Source of the DNA: Kiloniella laminariae DSM 19542
GTDB taxonomy: Bacteria > Pseudomonadota > Alphaproteobacteria > Kiloniellales > Kiloniellaceae
NCBI RefSeq assembly: GCF_000374005.1
Contig: NZ_KB893146.1
Location: 106,411-170,410, forward strand
Direction of reading: 5' to 3'
DNA: 64,000 nt
The number at the start of each line of letters is the position of its first letter. The first letter of the stretch is position 1. Shown here one piece after another: positions 8,195-17,295 of this stretch. The notes beneath the pieces are model-generated. The model saw only the letters and a list, made by a program, of their open reading frames with translations. It did not search any database and was not told where the DNA came from. Both the position numbers and the translations under genes were made by a program.

Positions 8195-10294
8195 ATGACC
8201 ACCCCGAGCATTTCTGTGAATAGCCTTGCACCCAAAGCGGAAAAGAAGCCTTTTGTACACGAGCTTCACGGGTTGCAGAGAGAGGACAGTTATGCCTGGT
8301 TGAGGGCGGAAAACTGGCAAGAGGTTATGCGGGAACCTGCCAAGCTGGCACCTGATATTCGGGATTATCTGGAACAGGAAAATGGATACTGTGAAGCGGT
8401 TATGGCTGATCAGAAGGATCTGAAACGGCAGCTGTTCGAGGAGTTGAAGGGCCGGATCAAGGAAGATGATTCTTCTGTGCCATCGCCAGATGGCCCCTGG
8501 CTGTATTACACCCGGTATGAAGAAGGCTCTCAGCATCCAATCTTTTGCCGCAAGGGGCGTGATGGTGTCTCTGGTGAAACAGTTCTGCTCGATGGTAACA
8601 AGGAAGCAGAAGGGAAGGGGTATTTCCAGCTTGCCAGCTGTGTGCACAGCCCGGATCACCGCTATCTTGCCTATAGCGTCGATGAGAAGGGCTCGGAATA
8701 TTACAGTTTGAAGGTCCGGGATCTGGAAACTGGCGCTGAACTGGACGACCTGATCGAGAATACCTCGGGGGCTGTGGTCTGGGCAGGGGATAACAGAACA
8801 GTGTTTTATACGGTTCTGGATGAGAATCATCGACCCTCAAAAGTACTGCGTCACCTGCTCGGGGATGACGAGAACCTTGATGTCCTGGTGTATGAAGAGC
8901 CGGATGCGGGTTTTTTTGTCGGGGTCGGGAAAAGTGAATCCGGTCGCTTTATCCAGATACTGGCTCACGACCATCAGACATCGGAAGTCCATCTGGTTCC
9001 GGCCAGTGCCCCGACTACAGCACCTGCAGTGGTCGCCGTACGCCAGACTGGACTGGAATATGAGGTCAGTGACTATGATGACCAGCTTCTGATTCTGACC
9101 AATGCGGATGAGGCCGAAGACTTTAAAATCTGCACGACACCGATTGCCACGCCATCACAGGAACATTGGCAGGATCGGGTGCCGCATCAGCCAGGTGTGC
9201 TTATCCTGAGCCTGCTTGTGTTTGAAGGCTTTATGGTGCGTCTGGAAAGGGTCGAAGGTTTACCCCGGATTGTCATTACCAGTTTTGTTGATGACCAAGA
9301 GCACCAGATTTCTTTTGATGAAGAAGCCTATAGTCTGGGAATGTCCGGCGGGTATGAGTTCAAAACCACCAGTTTGCGCTTTTCCTATTCTTCTCTTTCG
9401 ACGCCTTCACGGGTTTATGATTATGACATGGCCAGTCGGGAGCGGGTACTGCGTAAGGAAGACGAGATCCCCAGCGGTCATAACCCGGAAGATTATATCG
9501 TCCGTCGTGTGATGGCGCCGTCTCATGACGGCGCACTGGTGCCTGTCTCAATTCTCTACCGCAAAGATGTCGAACTCGATGGTAAGGCACCCCTGCTTCT
9601 CTATGCCTATGGTTCCTATGGTAACGCCATACCTGCCGGGTTTCAGCGCAACAGTTTCTCTTTGGTTGACCGGGGCTTTGTTTACGCCATTGCCCATATT
9701 CGCGGTGGTACGGATAAGGGGTATGGTTGGTATAAAGACGGGAAGATGTTGAAAAAGAAAAACACCTTTCTTGATTTTATTGCAGCAGCAGAACATCTGA
9801 TCGCCAAAGGTTTTACCTCGGCCGGCCGCATTGCAGCCCATGGCGGCAGTGCTGGTGGCATGTTGATGGGGGTTATCAGCAATCAACGGCCGGATCTGTT
9901 CAAGGCGGTGGTGGCCGATGTGCCTTTTGTCGATGTGCTGACCACCATGTCAGACCCAAGTTTGCCTCTGACACCGCCAGAATGGCCTGAATGGGGTAAT
10001 CCAATCACGGATATCGCGGCTTATGAGTATATTCGCTCCTATTCTCCCGTAGATAATGTCACGTCTCAGGGGTATCCAAACATGCTGGTAACAGCAGGCC
10101 TAACGGATCCAAGAGTGACTTACTGGGAGCCGGCAAAATGGGTTGCCCGTCTGCGCGAGCTGAAAACCGATACTAACCTGCTGCTGTTCAAAACCAATAT
10201 GTCGGCAGGGCATGGTGGAGCTTCGGGGCGTTTTGAGCGCTTGAAGGAAGTTGCCTTGATGGATGCTTTTCTGCTGAAGGTATTTGCAGCGTAA
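8195..10294 (+). CDS. ptrB: Oligopeptidase B, S9 family serine peptidase
   Basis: The 699-residue enzyme cleaves small peptides, typically after Arg or Lys, in the cytoplasm. The N-terminal region has the family signature EDDSSVP and the propeller segment with GSQHPIFCR. The C-terminal alpha/beta hydrolase domain carries the catalytic serine in GGSAGG (Ser552), the acid in TDPRV (Asp638) and the histidine in SAGHGG (His673). Length fits the family. The ATG at 8195 is chosen because GGAG stands five bases upstream and the upstream frame gives only seven unconserved residues. It is a single gene converging on the histidine phosphatase gene. Confidence 0.93.
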   Translation: MTTPSISVNSLAPKAEKKPFVHELHGLQREDSYAWLRAENWQEVMREPAKLAPDIRDYLEQENGYCEAVMADQKDLKRQLFEELKGRIKEDDSSVPSPDGPWLYYTRYEEGSQHPIFCRKGRDGVSGETVLLDGNKEAEGKGYFQLASCVHSPDHRYLAYSVDEKGSEYYSLKVRDLETGAELDDLIENTSGAVVWAGDNRTVFYTVLDENHRPSKVLRHLLGDDENLDVLVYEEPDAGFFVGVGKSESGRFIQILAHDHQTSEVHLVPASAPTTAPAVVAVRQTGLEYEVSDYDDQLLILTNADEAEDFKICTTPIATPSQEHWQDRVPHQPGVLILSLLVFEGFMVRLERVEGLPRIVITSFVDDQEHQISFDEEAYSLGMSGGYEFKTTSLRFSYSSLSTPSRVYDYDMASRERVLRKEDEIPSGHNPEDYIVRRVMAPSHDGALVPVSILYRKDVELDGKAPLLLYAYGSYGNAIPAGFQRNSFSLVDRGFVYAIAHIRGGTDKGYGWYKDGKMLKKKNTFLDFIAAAEHLIAKGFTSAGRIAAHGGSAGGMLMGVISNQRPDLFKAVVADVPFVDVLTTMSDPSLPLTPPEWPEWGNPITDIAAYEYIRSYSPVDNVTSQGYPNMLVTAGLTDPRVTYWEPAKWVARLRELKTDTNLLLFKTNMSAGHGGASGRFERLKEVALMDAFLLKVFAA

Positions 10295-10360
10295 TTGTCA
10301 ATGACGGGAACGCTGGGCGCGGCGGGAACTCTGTCGCGCTACTTTACGGACTAATGCCTG

Positions 10361-10927
10361 TCACCGGACAAGTTTTTGTCGCCAGAAAGGTTCGTCCTGT
10401 GACGGCGGGGTGTTCAGTACCAGGGTACAGTTGGGAAGAGTTGTACCCTTTTCGTATTTGGCATGCTCTGTAACGGCCCAGTAGATACCGCCATGGGCAA
10501 CAATCAGTACAGGTCCTGGCCGCGTGAGCGCCTGGTTTATAGCAGCAGTCGAGCGATCAATAAAATCCTGATAGCTTTCAGCGCCTTTGGGGGTGAAATG
10601 ACCTGCTTCCCAGTCGGGCATCCAGTTATGGCCCGTTTGCCCCTCGTATTCTCCAAAGCAGCATTCCTTGAGGTCGTCCAGGATCTCAATTTCAGCGCCG
10701 AGAGCCTTTTGTAAAATCTTCGCGGTATCAAGGGCCCGCGACAGCGGGCTGGCGCAAATGGTTGCGATCTCGATACCCCGGATTGCTTCAGCTGCAGAAT
10801 AGGCCTGGGCAATTCCTGTAGCGTTGAGGGGAACATCAGTATGCCCTTGAAGCCGATGGATAATATTCCAGTCAGTTTGTCCGTGACGGATATAATAAAA
10901 TGGTTTGGTATGGAGAGTTTTTTGCAT
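10361..10927 (-). CDS. Histidine phosphatase family protein (phosphoglycerate mutase-like)
   Basis: The 188-residue product has the catalytic RHG motif (YYIRHGQTDWN, nucleophile His15), the partner segment CASPLSRALDTA and the second histidine in VAHGG. The acidic segment ECCFGEYEGQ is also typical of the family. Members dephosphorylate varied small phosphorylated substrates. The substrate here cannot be told from sequence and no pathway genes are adjacent. An in-frame GTG two codons upstream (10933) is an alternative start. Catalytic residues are intact. Confidence 0.85.
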   Translation of the reverse strand: MQKTLHTKPFYYIRHGQTDWNIIHRLQGHTDVPLNATGIAQAYSAAEAIRGIEIATICASPLSRALDTAKILQKALGAEIEILDDLKECCFGEYEGQTGHNWMPDWEAGHFTPKGAESYQDFIDRSTAAINQALTRPGPVLIVAHGGIYWAVTEHAKYEKGTTLPNCTLVLNTPPSQDEPFWRQKLVR

Positions 10928-11065
10928 CTGCACATGATGGAAATGTCGTGAGAAAAGTCAAAGCAAATCCGTACAATCGTGTGACAGGAAGCTTTCCTTG
11001 ATCTCTTTTGTAAGGTCAGGGAGCGCCATTCCGGCACCGCCTGACCTTGTTGTTTTTGATGGTTC

Positions 11066-12166
11066 TCAGGGCTGGGCTGTTTTTACCCTCGACCAGATTC
11101 GAGTGACCAGGCGCTGAATCTTTGGCGGGTTGGTTGTTGTGATGAAGAGTTTTTTCATTACATCTTCTGAAGGATAGATTGCAGGGTCGTCTAGAACTAA
11201 GGGTTCCAGGTAGGCTTGTGACGCTTTGTTGCCATTGGCGTAATAGACATAGTTAGAGGCCTTGGCGATGGTCTCGGCTCCAAGGATATGGTTGATGAAG
11301 GCATGGGCTTCATCTGGATGAGGGGCATCTTTGGGGATGGCCATCATGTCGAACCACATCAGGGCGCCGGTTTCAGGGATGACATATTTGATGTTGATAC
11401 CATCTCCGGCGTCGTTAGCCCTTGCTCTTGCCTGAAAGACGTCTCCCGAGAAACCTGTGGTCAGACAGATATCGCCCGCAGCCAGTGCAGAGATATATTC
11501 TGAGGAGGTGAATTTGCTGATGTAGGGGCGAATGGCTTTCAGCACAGCCTCGGCCTTTTTGATGACCTCAGGATCTTTGCTGTCGGGATCTTCGCCGATA
11601 TAATGCAGGGCAGAAACAATCATTTCATCCCCGGCATCGACCATGTAAACGCCGCAGTCCGCAAATTTGGAGACAACTTCCGGGTCAAAGATCATACGCC
11701 AGGAGTTTACAGGGGCATTGGGCATGCGCTCGAGGATTTTAGCTTCGTTATACCCAAAGCTGGTTGTGCCCCACATGTAATTGATGGCGTACTGGTTCCC
11801 GGGATCAAACTGGTCGGTCCGCTGTGCTATCAGATCCCAGAGGTTATCCCAGTTATCAAGTTTGGATTTATCAAGCTTCTGAAAAACACCAGCCTGGATC
11901 TGCCTGGTCAGAAAGGCATCTCCCGGTACGACCACGTCATACCCGGAGTTGCCTGCCAAGAGCTTTGTTTCTAACAAATCATTGGAATCAAAAACATCAT
12001 AGACAACTCTGATGCCGGTCTTGGCTTCGAATTCCTGAAGGATCTCTTCATCAATATAGTCGGACCAGTTGTATACATGAACTACCCGATCCTGTGACAT
12101 TGCCGGATAAGACAGGACCAGAAAGCCCGCCAGGACAAGTAGAGCTGATTTGATATTTGACTGCAT
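11066..12166 (-). CDS. Putrescine-type ABC transporter substrate-binding protein (PotF-like)
   Basis: This 366-residue exported protein opens with a signal peptide (SALLVLAGFLVLSYPAMS) and then VVHVYNWSDYIDEEILQEFE, the typical start of PotF/PotD polyamine-binding proteins. YDVVVPGDAFLTRQIQAGVF and INYMWGTTSFGYNEAKI are further family signatures. It would bind putrescine or a related polyamine in the periplasm. GGAGG eight bases before the ATG at 12166 fixes the start. No permease or ATPase gene lies next to it, so it is either an orphan that loads a transporter encoded elsewhere or a sensory binding protein. The agmatine-to-putrescine genes about 4 kb away fit a polyamine theme. Confidence 0.88.
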   Translation of the reverse strand: MQSNIKSALLVLAGFLVLSYPAMSQDRVVHVYNWSDYIDEEILQEFEAKTGIRVVYDVFDSNDLLETKLLAGNSGYDVVVPGDAFLTRQIQAGVFQKLDKSKLDNWDNLWDLIAQRTDQFDPGNQYAINYMWGTTSFGYNEAKILERMPNAPVNSWRMIFDPEVVSKFADCGVYMVDAGDEMIVSALHYIGEDPDSKDPEVIKKAEAVLKAIRPYISKFTSSEYISALAAGDICLTTGFSGDVFQARARANDAGDGINIKYVIPETGALMWFDMMAIPKDAPHPDEAHAFINHILGAETIAKASNYVYYANGNKASQAYLEPLVLDDPAIYPSEDVMKKLFITTTNPPKIQRLVTRIWSRVKTAQP

Positions 12167-12181
12167 TCTTTTTGCCTCCAT

Positions 12182-12533
12182 CAGTCGATTTGCGAGGCTC
12201 GAGCTTCATTTAACCTGTGATCACTGGCATTGACGCTATGCGACATTTCCGACTCTGACAATGGTCCGGCCAAGGCTGTAACGAGATGTTTTGCAAAACC
12301 AAAGGCGTTAGCGAGTATATGGTTATTGGCCGAATGTCTGGCTTGGAAACTGATTTAATTTGCTTTTTCAGATTTTCGGAGATGGAGCCCTATAGGATTG
12401 ATATGAACGCTTGTCATGAAGTCATCAAAAATTTTTCAGGAATTTTCATGGCCTTTCTCTCGATAATTTGGGCATATTTACCGTAATAGCCTTGGTGATC
12501 GGACCAAAACAAAACTCTTTTGGAGTAGATCTG
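12182..12533. other. Intergenic promoter region between divergent genes
   Basis: About 350 bp without a supported gene, between the PotF-like gene and the VOC gene. It contains the perfect 12-bp palindrome GTTTTGCAAAAC at 12288-12299. One open frame (12286-12486) lacks a ribosome-binding site and resembles no family I recognise. Confidence 0.45.
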
Positions 12534-12914
12534 ATGCAACGCGCCTTTGCCAATATACTGAGTGACAATATTTCGGGGACCGCAAAGTTTTACGAGGAGC
12601 TTCTCGGGATGACCCGGCATTTTGACTCGGACTGGTTTATTATCCTGTCGCACCCCGATATTGAGGGGCTGGAGTACGGACTATTGCGGCGTGATCATGC
12701 AATAGTTCCTGAGCCAGCACGAGCTGCACCAGCAGGTATTATCATGACCTTTGTAGTAATGGACTGTGATGCCATTTATCAGCAAGCGCTGCGAATGCAG
12801 GCGGAAGTTGTCGAAAAGCCTACGGACATGGCGTATGGTCAACGAAGAATGCTGGTTCGCGATCCTGAAGGGACGATCCTTGATATCAGTTCACCAGTAG
12901 CCTCACAGCCCTGA
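12534..12914 (+). CDS. VOC-family (glyoxalase/bleomycin resistance-like) protein
   Basis: The 126-residue protein has the single-unit vicinal-oxygen-chelate layout: a start strand with FANILSDNISGTAKFYEELLG, a second strand with GIIMTFVVMDCDAIYQQA, and the end motif RRMLVRDPEGTILDIS. VOC proteins bind a metal or a hydrophobic ligand as dimers; some are enzymes and some are antibiotic-binding or sensing proteins. The ATG at 12534 is selected by GGAG eight bases upstream. The gene stands alone, converging on the YqhA-type gene. Function cannot be narrowed further. Confidence 0.8.
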   Translation: MQRAFANILSDNISGTAKFYEELLGMTRHFDSDWFIILSHPDIEGLEYGLLRRDHAIVPEPARAAPAGIIMTFVVMDCDAIYQQALRMQAEVVEKPTDMAYGQRRMLVRDPEGTILDISSPVASQP

Positions 12915-12949
12915 GCGGTCATTTTTGAGATCTGGTGGAGTGGTTGTGG

Positions 12950-13468
12950 TCAGTGAGGCATTTTTTTAAAGAGATAGAGGATGGTGCCCAAAATCAGGGC
13001 ACCTAACGGCATGATAAGAAGCTCCCAGGTCATCTGTTCAAGCAGGATTGATTTGAGGAACAAAACAGCAAGGATAACGATCACGATTTCAAGTAAGAGT
13101 GCTTTGAGCTCTGTAACGGTACTGATATGCCACCAGGGGTTTGATGCTGTATGAGGGGCATTTTCGTGGGGCGCGGTATTGGAATCTGGTGCTGGATCGG
13201 GGCAGATAACAAAAATTCTGTAAATACCGCAGGCAAGAATCAGTAGAACCAACGCAAATAGAAAGGTGTCTACCGCCTCAACCATGGTGACCAGCGCAAC
13301 TTCGCCGTGGCTCAGGTGGTTATATTCTTCAGGCAGAATGCGCTGGAAATAACCAATAATTGCCGAATAGGTTTTATAGCTACCGAGATAAAAGAGAAAG
13401 ACCGAGCCTGCCACAGAAGAAGCCGTGGCGATCAGGCTGATGTATCTAAGGGGCAGAATCCATTTCAT
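12950..13468 (-). CDS. YqhA/UPF0114 family membrane protein
   Basis: The product of about 172 residues has four likely membrane helices: one near the N-terminus (ISLIATASSVAGSVFLFYL), one at AVDTFLFALVLLILACGIYRIF, and two near the end (LLEIVIVILAVLFLKSILL and LLIMPLGALILGTILYLF). FLFALVLLI and the segment around LKALLLEIVIVILAVLFLKS match UPF0114. A polar, Pro/His-rich loop near residues 110-140 is longer than I expect. The start is uncertain: ATG at 13468 has a weak purine tract, while ATG at 13504 adds 12 residues without a better signal. Function is unknown. Confidence 0.75.
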   Translation of the reverse strand: MKWILPLRYISLIATASSVAGSVFLFYLGSYKTYSAIIGYFQRILPEEYNHLSHGEVALVTMVEAVDTFLFALVLLILACGIYRIFVICPDPAPDSNTAPHENAPHTASNPWWHISTVTELKALLLEIVIVILAVLFLKSILLEQMTWELLIMPLGALILGTILYLFKKMPH

Positions 13469-13557
13469 GGTTAGTCTTTCTGATGGGATAAGTGCCTCCA
13501 TCATACACAGAAAAAGCCTGCTTCACGCAGAGCGTACTTTTCATTGGAGGGAATCTC

Positions 13558-15267
13558 TCACGGGAAAGCTTGTGCCTGATATATATTCTCTCCTTCAAGG
13601 AAGGTGGCCAGTACTTTGGTGCTGCTGATACGGTCTGTTGAAACTTCGAACAGGTTTTGATCAAGGACAATGAAGTCAGCCAGCTTGCCGACTTCAAGCG
13701 AGCCAACACGGTCTTCCTGTCGCATGCTGTAGGCGCCGTTGACTGTATAAGCCTCTATGACCGAGGCAAGGTCAGGCAGAGCTTCTGTTCCCCGGGTCAA
13801 AGCATGCTCCATGCCGATGAAGGGGTTCATCGGGCTGACATCATAGTCACTGCTCAGGGTAATCCGTGCACCGGTATCGTAAACCGTCCGCAGAGGGATC
13901 GGATTGTTGGCGCGATCACCTATCAGTTCACCTTCAGGGGCATACTCTTCGGGGAAGGTCCAGTCACCGGCAACCTGGAAGTCAGCAACGGTATCCAGCT
14001 GTTGAAAACGTGGAAGATCGAGAGGGTCCGCGATTTCAACATGAGTCAGACGGTGACGCCGATCTACAGCCAGGCCGTTTCGGCTACGGACCTTTTCAAT
14101 CGCATTGAGGGATTCGTGTACAGCCTGATCACCAATGGTGTGGATAAGGAAGTCAAACCCAGTTTGTTCCAGCTCTGTCATAAAAGTAGTCAGGCGCTCT
14201 TCGTTGAAATAGTTGAGACCTTTATTGCCTTCGATGCCCAGCCCGAGATCGGCTTTATAGGGCGCTTTCATCTTTGCGGTGGTGTTGCCGACAATGCCAT
14301 CGCTATAGACCTTGATCTGGTTGATTCTCAGCAATCTATCGGGATTGTTGGAATAGAGAGACTTCATTGTCTCCATCTGGTCATCGGCAAGCTCAGGATA
14401 AGCCCACAAGGCCAGGTTGACACGGGCGGTCAGGGTTTCTTCCCGTTCTGCCCTTTGCCAAACGGTGTGGTGGTTGCGGGTCCAGTAACTGCGCGCATCA
14501 ACAGCTGATGTAATGCCGTTCTCAGCCAGCAGTTCGAGATTTTCCAGTAAGCCTTCGTACATGAGGTCCATGAACTGGGGTGTTTTTTTGTGTGCATTGG
14601 CCTCAATCATCATGCCGGCATTGTCAATCAATATACCGTTGGGCTGACCTGTGTCCGGGTCTTTGACAATAATCCCCCCAGGTGGGTTTGGTGTATCGGC
14701 TGTAATGCCTGCTGCTTCCAGAGCCTGGCTGTTGGCCCAGTGGGAGTGAGAGGTGAATTCCATCATCAATGCTGGACGATCATTGATGGATTGATCGAGA
14801 ATTTCGATAGGAGGACGCGCTGTATCGAGCAGGTCTCCAATATAATGTCCCCAGCCCAGTACCCAGTTTGTACCAATCTGCCGGGGGGCACAGTCGATGA
14901 ATTCTTCATGGTAGGTTTCTGGATCCCTGCCAGCTTCAAGCATGCAGGTTCCTGCAGCAAGATTGCCAGCCTCAAGGGGGTGCATATGAACATCATGGAT
15001 CCCGGGCATGACAAATTTACCGTTCAGGTCGATGACCTGTGTTGTTTCGCTCGAGAAAGATTCAGCTTCTGTGGCCTTGCCGATAAAAATAATTTCGCCT
15101 TGGTCTACCACCATTGCTTCTGCCCAAGGTTGGGCCGGGTTTACCGTGTAGATCGTGGCATTTGTGATAAGCAAATCTGCAGCTTGTGTCCCGGTAACTG
15201 GCAAGGAAAAGGCAAAGGAGAGGGCCGTTGCCAATGTGATGGGCGTTGTGGTGTGGCTGGGCATCAT
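13558..15267 (-). CDS. Exported metal-dependent amidohydrolase (YtcJ-like)
   Basis: The 569-residue protein has a signal peptide (LATALSFAFSLPVTGTQA) and the amidohydrolase 3 layout. A short beta segment (ITNATIYTVNPAQPWAEAM) comes first, then the metal-binding GIHDVHMHP, a lysine-bearing IKVYSDGIVG region, then FDFLIHTIGDQAV and RHRLTHVEIADP supplying further histidines, and a C-terminal GSLEVGKLADFIVLD. It would hydrolyse a C-N bond of an unknown amide or cyclic compound in the periplasm. AAAGGA six bases before the ATG supports the start. It lies downstream of the LuxR regulator gene, with twin palindromes between the two. Confidence 0.85.
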   Translation of the reverse strand: MMPSHTTTPITLATALSFAFSLPVTGTQAADLLITNATIYTVNPAQPWAEAMVVDQGEIIFIGKATEAESFSSETTQVIDLNGKFVMPGIHDVHMHPLEAGNLAAGTCMLEAGRDPETYHEEFIDCAPRQIGTNWVLGWGHYIGDLLDTARPPIEILDQSINDRPALMMEFTSHSHWANSQALEAAGITADTPNPPGGIIVKDPDTGQPNGILIDNAGMMIEANAHKKTPQFMDLMYEGLLENLELLAENGITSAVDARSYWTRNHHTVWQRAEREETLTARVNLALWAYPELADDQMETMKSLYSNNPDRLLRINQIKVYSDGIVGNTTAKMKAPYKADLGLGIEGNKGLNYFNEERLTTFMTELEQTGFDFLIHTIGDQAVHESLNAIEKVRSRNGLAVDRRHRLTHVEIADPLDLPRFQQLDTVADFQVAGDWTFPEEYAPEGELIGDRANNPIPLRTVYDTGARITLSSDYDVSPMNPFIGMEHALTRGTEALPDLASVIEAYTVNGAYSMRQEDRVGSLEVGKLADFIVLDQNLFEVSTDRISSTKVLATFLEGENIYQAQAFP

Positions 15268-15353
15268 GTCTATCCTTTGTCTGGATTGGCCGGGCAGGAA
15301 GCCTGCAGTTCATGGTGTTGGAATACTTCCCGTTTGTATAGGCCCATAGATAA

Positions 15354-15403
15354 TTGCATCAAGTTGATGAGAAAAGTGAAACTTCCTCATCAATTTGATG
15401 CAA
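15354..15403 (-). promoter_or_regulatory. Twin palindromic sites upstream of the amidohydrolase gene
   Basis: CATCAAGTTGATG (15357-15369) and CATCAATTTGATG (15388-15400) are each perfect palindromes around one central base, with centres 31 bp apart, about three helical turns. Together they form an 18-bp inverted repeat (15354-15371 with 15386-15403, one mismatch). They lie 87-136 bp before the amidohydrolase start and just behind the LuxR gene. An operator pair is the most natural reading; a long hairpin at the end of the luxR transcript is the alternative. Confidence 0.6.
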
Positions 15404-15437
15404 AAAATCAATGGATGGAATACCTCTCCGGGAACGG

Positions 15438-16238
15438 CTAGCGTGCGTGAGGAACCAGGGGGCCGATTGCCTGTATTGTCAGGTTAAAGAGTTGGCTCTG
15501 TGACGAAATGCGAAGCCGATTATAGATATTTCGGCGATGGGTTTTTACGGTTTCAGAGCTGATACCCAACAAAATTCCAATAGAAAAAGAGGAATGCCCC
15601 CGCAGGATCAGGGCGATAATTTCCGCCTGCCGATCCGTCAGGGCGAGGCCATGATGTTTCTGAAAAGCAGATTTTATTCGGGGGGAAAGTGGATCAGGCG
15701 TTTGCTCGTCCGGTATTTTGGGCAAGTCAGAAAAGTTCTGCCAGTGCTGCTGCATCAACGCGCACAGTAGAGGGGTGAGTTGTCTCAGAACTTTTTCTTC
15801 TGTTTTCGTAAACCTCTGAGGTAAATTGGAGCCACGCAAGAGGGAGAAAGCAAGACTGTATCCTGAGCCACTGCTGGTCAGGATAACCAGTTCGTCCCGA
15901 TTGCCAGTCTGCTGATAATAGGACTTGTAGTAGCTGGAGCGGCGGAAGTGGTCTGCAGTCAAATCTTCCAGCCGATATAAGCCGGGGGGGATTTTGCCAA
16001 GATGGGCTTCGAAGATCGGGTCCAGCATATAGGCTGCGGTCATGTAATCAGGGATGGTTTTCTCGACGGAGGGGGTACTGTAATCCTTGAACAGAAGATG
16101 GGGGGCTGTCTTGCCGTGGTAGGCAAGGATAAGCGCGTGGTCAAAACGCAAGACACTTCTGGTAAAGTTGACAAAAAGGCGGGGAAAATCTTCATCGTGC
16201 AGATGGTCGATTACCGTTGATAAGGCGTTGATCTGCAT
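15438..16238 (-). CDS. LuxR-family transcriptional regulator
   Basis: The 266-residue protein ends in a clear LuxR/GerE helix-turn-helix (ALTDRQAEIIALILRG, then ISSETVKTHRRNIYNRL). The N-terminal part (residues 1-190) has no domain I can name; it is not an obvious autoinducer-binding or receiver domain, since no phospho-acceptor pattern is seen. ATG at 16238 is preferred, because the open frame extends another 103 residues upstream into the leader and start of the divergent aguB gene, where composition is less protein-like. The palindromes just downstream, in front of the amidohydrolase gene, make that gene a likely target. The other direction faces aguB. Confidence 0.8.
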   Translation of the reverse strand: MQINALSTVIDHLHDEDFPRLFVNFTRSVLRFDHALILAYHGKTAPHLLFKDYSTPSVEKTIPDYMTAAYMLDPIFEAHLGKIPPGLYRLEDLTADHFRRSSYYKSYYQQTGNRDELVILTSSGSGYSLAFSLLRGSNLPQRFTKTEEKVLRQLTPLLCALMQQHWQNFSDLPKIPDEQTPDPLSPRIKSAFQKHHGLALTDRQAEIIALILRGHSSFSIGILLGISSETVKTHRRNIYNRLRISSQSQLFNLTIQAIGPLVPHAR

Positions 16239-16421
16239 TGCTTGCTGCCGTTGATGATGAAAAGAAAATTGAGCCTGACGCCGAAACAAGCCTGACAGGA
16301 TAGGGCAAGTCCAAACCCGCGACCATCCCCCTAAAGAAGTAGACCTCTGTTGGTATTCCTGCCAGTAGATAGCCCAGATATCTTCCCTCGACTGATAAGA
16401 AGAAACAAGAAGGGAACGATC

Positions 16422-17291
16422 ATGAGAATTGTCAAAGTGGCAGCCACGCAGATGGCTTGTAGCTGGGCGCTGGAGGACAATGTAGCGACAGCCGAACGGC
16501 TGGTGCGTCTGTCTGCGGATCAGGGCGCACAAATTATCCTGCTGCAAGAGCTTTTTGAAACGCCGTATTTTTGTATTGAGGAAGATCCCTCATACTTTTC
16601 TTTGGCCAGGTCAAAGGTTGATAACCCGCTTATCCAGCGATTTCAGTCACTGGCGCGTGAGCTCAAGGTCGTCCTGCCGCTCTCTTTTTTTGAAAAAGCT
16701 GGCAATACCCGCTTTAATTCACTTGTGGTGATTGATGCCGATGGTGGGATTGCCGGGCACTATCGCAAAACCCATATTCCTCACTCACCAGGTTATGAGG
16801 AGAAATATTACTTCAGTCCTGGGGATACCGGATTTGTGGTGGTCGATACTCGTTATGGGCGGGTAGGCGTGGGGATCTGCTGGGATCAATGGTTTCCGGA
16901 AACAGCACGCAGCCTAGCACTTCAGGGGGCGGAGTTAATGTTTTTTCCTACCGCGATCGGCAGTGAGCCGGGAGTGGAAGGCTACGATAGCCGGGAACAT
17001 TGGCAAAGAGTGATGCAAGGGCATGCGGGGGCCAATCTGGTTCCTGTTATTGCTTCAAACCGTATCGGTCAAGAAAGCGTGGGCCAAACATCTGTCGAGT
17101 TTTATGGCTCTTCTTTTGTCGCTGATCATTTCGGAGCTATCGTTGCAGAAGCTGATCGAGCGGGTGAGGCTGTGATTGTAACAGAGTTTGATCTGGACGC
17201 CGTCCGTGATGATCGCGAGGGTTGGGGTATTTTCCGTGATCGGCGCCCCAGTTGGTACAAGGGGATCCTGTCGCTTGCTGGTGAAGGCTAG
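16422..17291 (+). CDS. aguB: N-carbamoylputrescine amidase
   Basis: The 289-residue nitrilase-superfamily enzyme hydrolyses N-carbamoylputrescine to putrescine, CO2 and ammonia. The catalytic triad is visible: Glu43 in LLQELFETPYF, Lys116 in HYRKTHIPHSPGYEEKYYF and Cys153 in GVGICWDQWFPE. The segments IPHSPGYEEKYYFSPGD and FYGSSFVAD are specific for the AguB branch. The ATG at 16422 is preceded by AGGGA. The agmatine deiminase gene lies just beyond a convergent LysR gene, completing the agmatine-to-putrescine route. Confidence 0.93.
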   Translation: MRIVKVAATQMACSWALEDNVATAERLVRLSADQGAQIILLQELFETPYFCIEEDPSYFSLARSKVDNPLIQRFQSLARELKVVLPLSFFEKAGNTRFNSLVVIDADGGIAGHYRKTHIPHSPGYEEKYYFSPGDTGFVVVDTRYGRVGVGICWDQWFPETARSLALQGAELMFFPTAIGSEPGVEGYDSREHWQRVMQGHAGANLVPVIASNRIGQESVGQTSVEFYGSSFVADHFGAIVAEADRAGEAVIVTEFDLDAVRDDREGWGIFRDRRPSWYKGILSLAGEG

Positions 17292-17295
17292 AGGC

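Noticed and set aside
8180-8830. Long open frame of 216 codons antisense to ptrB
   Set aside because: Lies wholly inside the well-supported oligopeptidase B gene, shows no family features and has no ribosome-binding site.
13657-15441. Two long open frames of 283 codons each, antisense to the amidohydrolase gene
   Set aside because: Shadow frames of a coding strand with clear amidohydrolase motifs; cysteine-rich, unnatural composition and no start signals.
16239-16547. N-terminal extension of the LuxR regulator
   Set aside because: It would overlap the start of the divergent aguB gene, and the extra residues are Gln/Arg/Trp-rich without similarity to a domain; the internal ATG at 16238 is more plausible.
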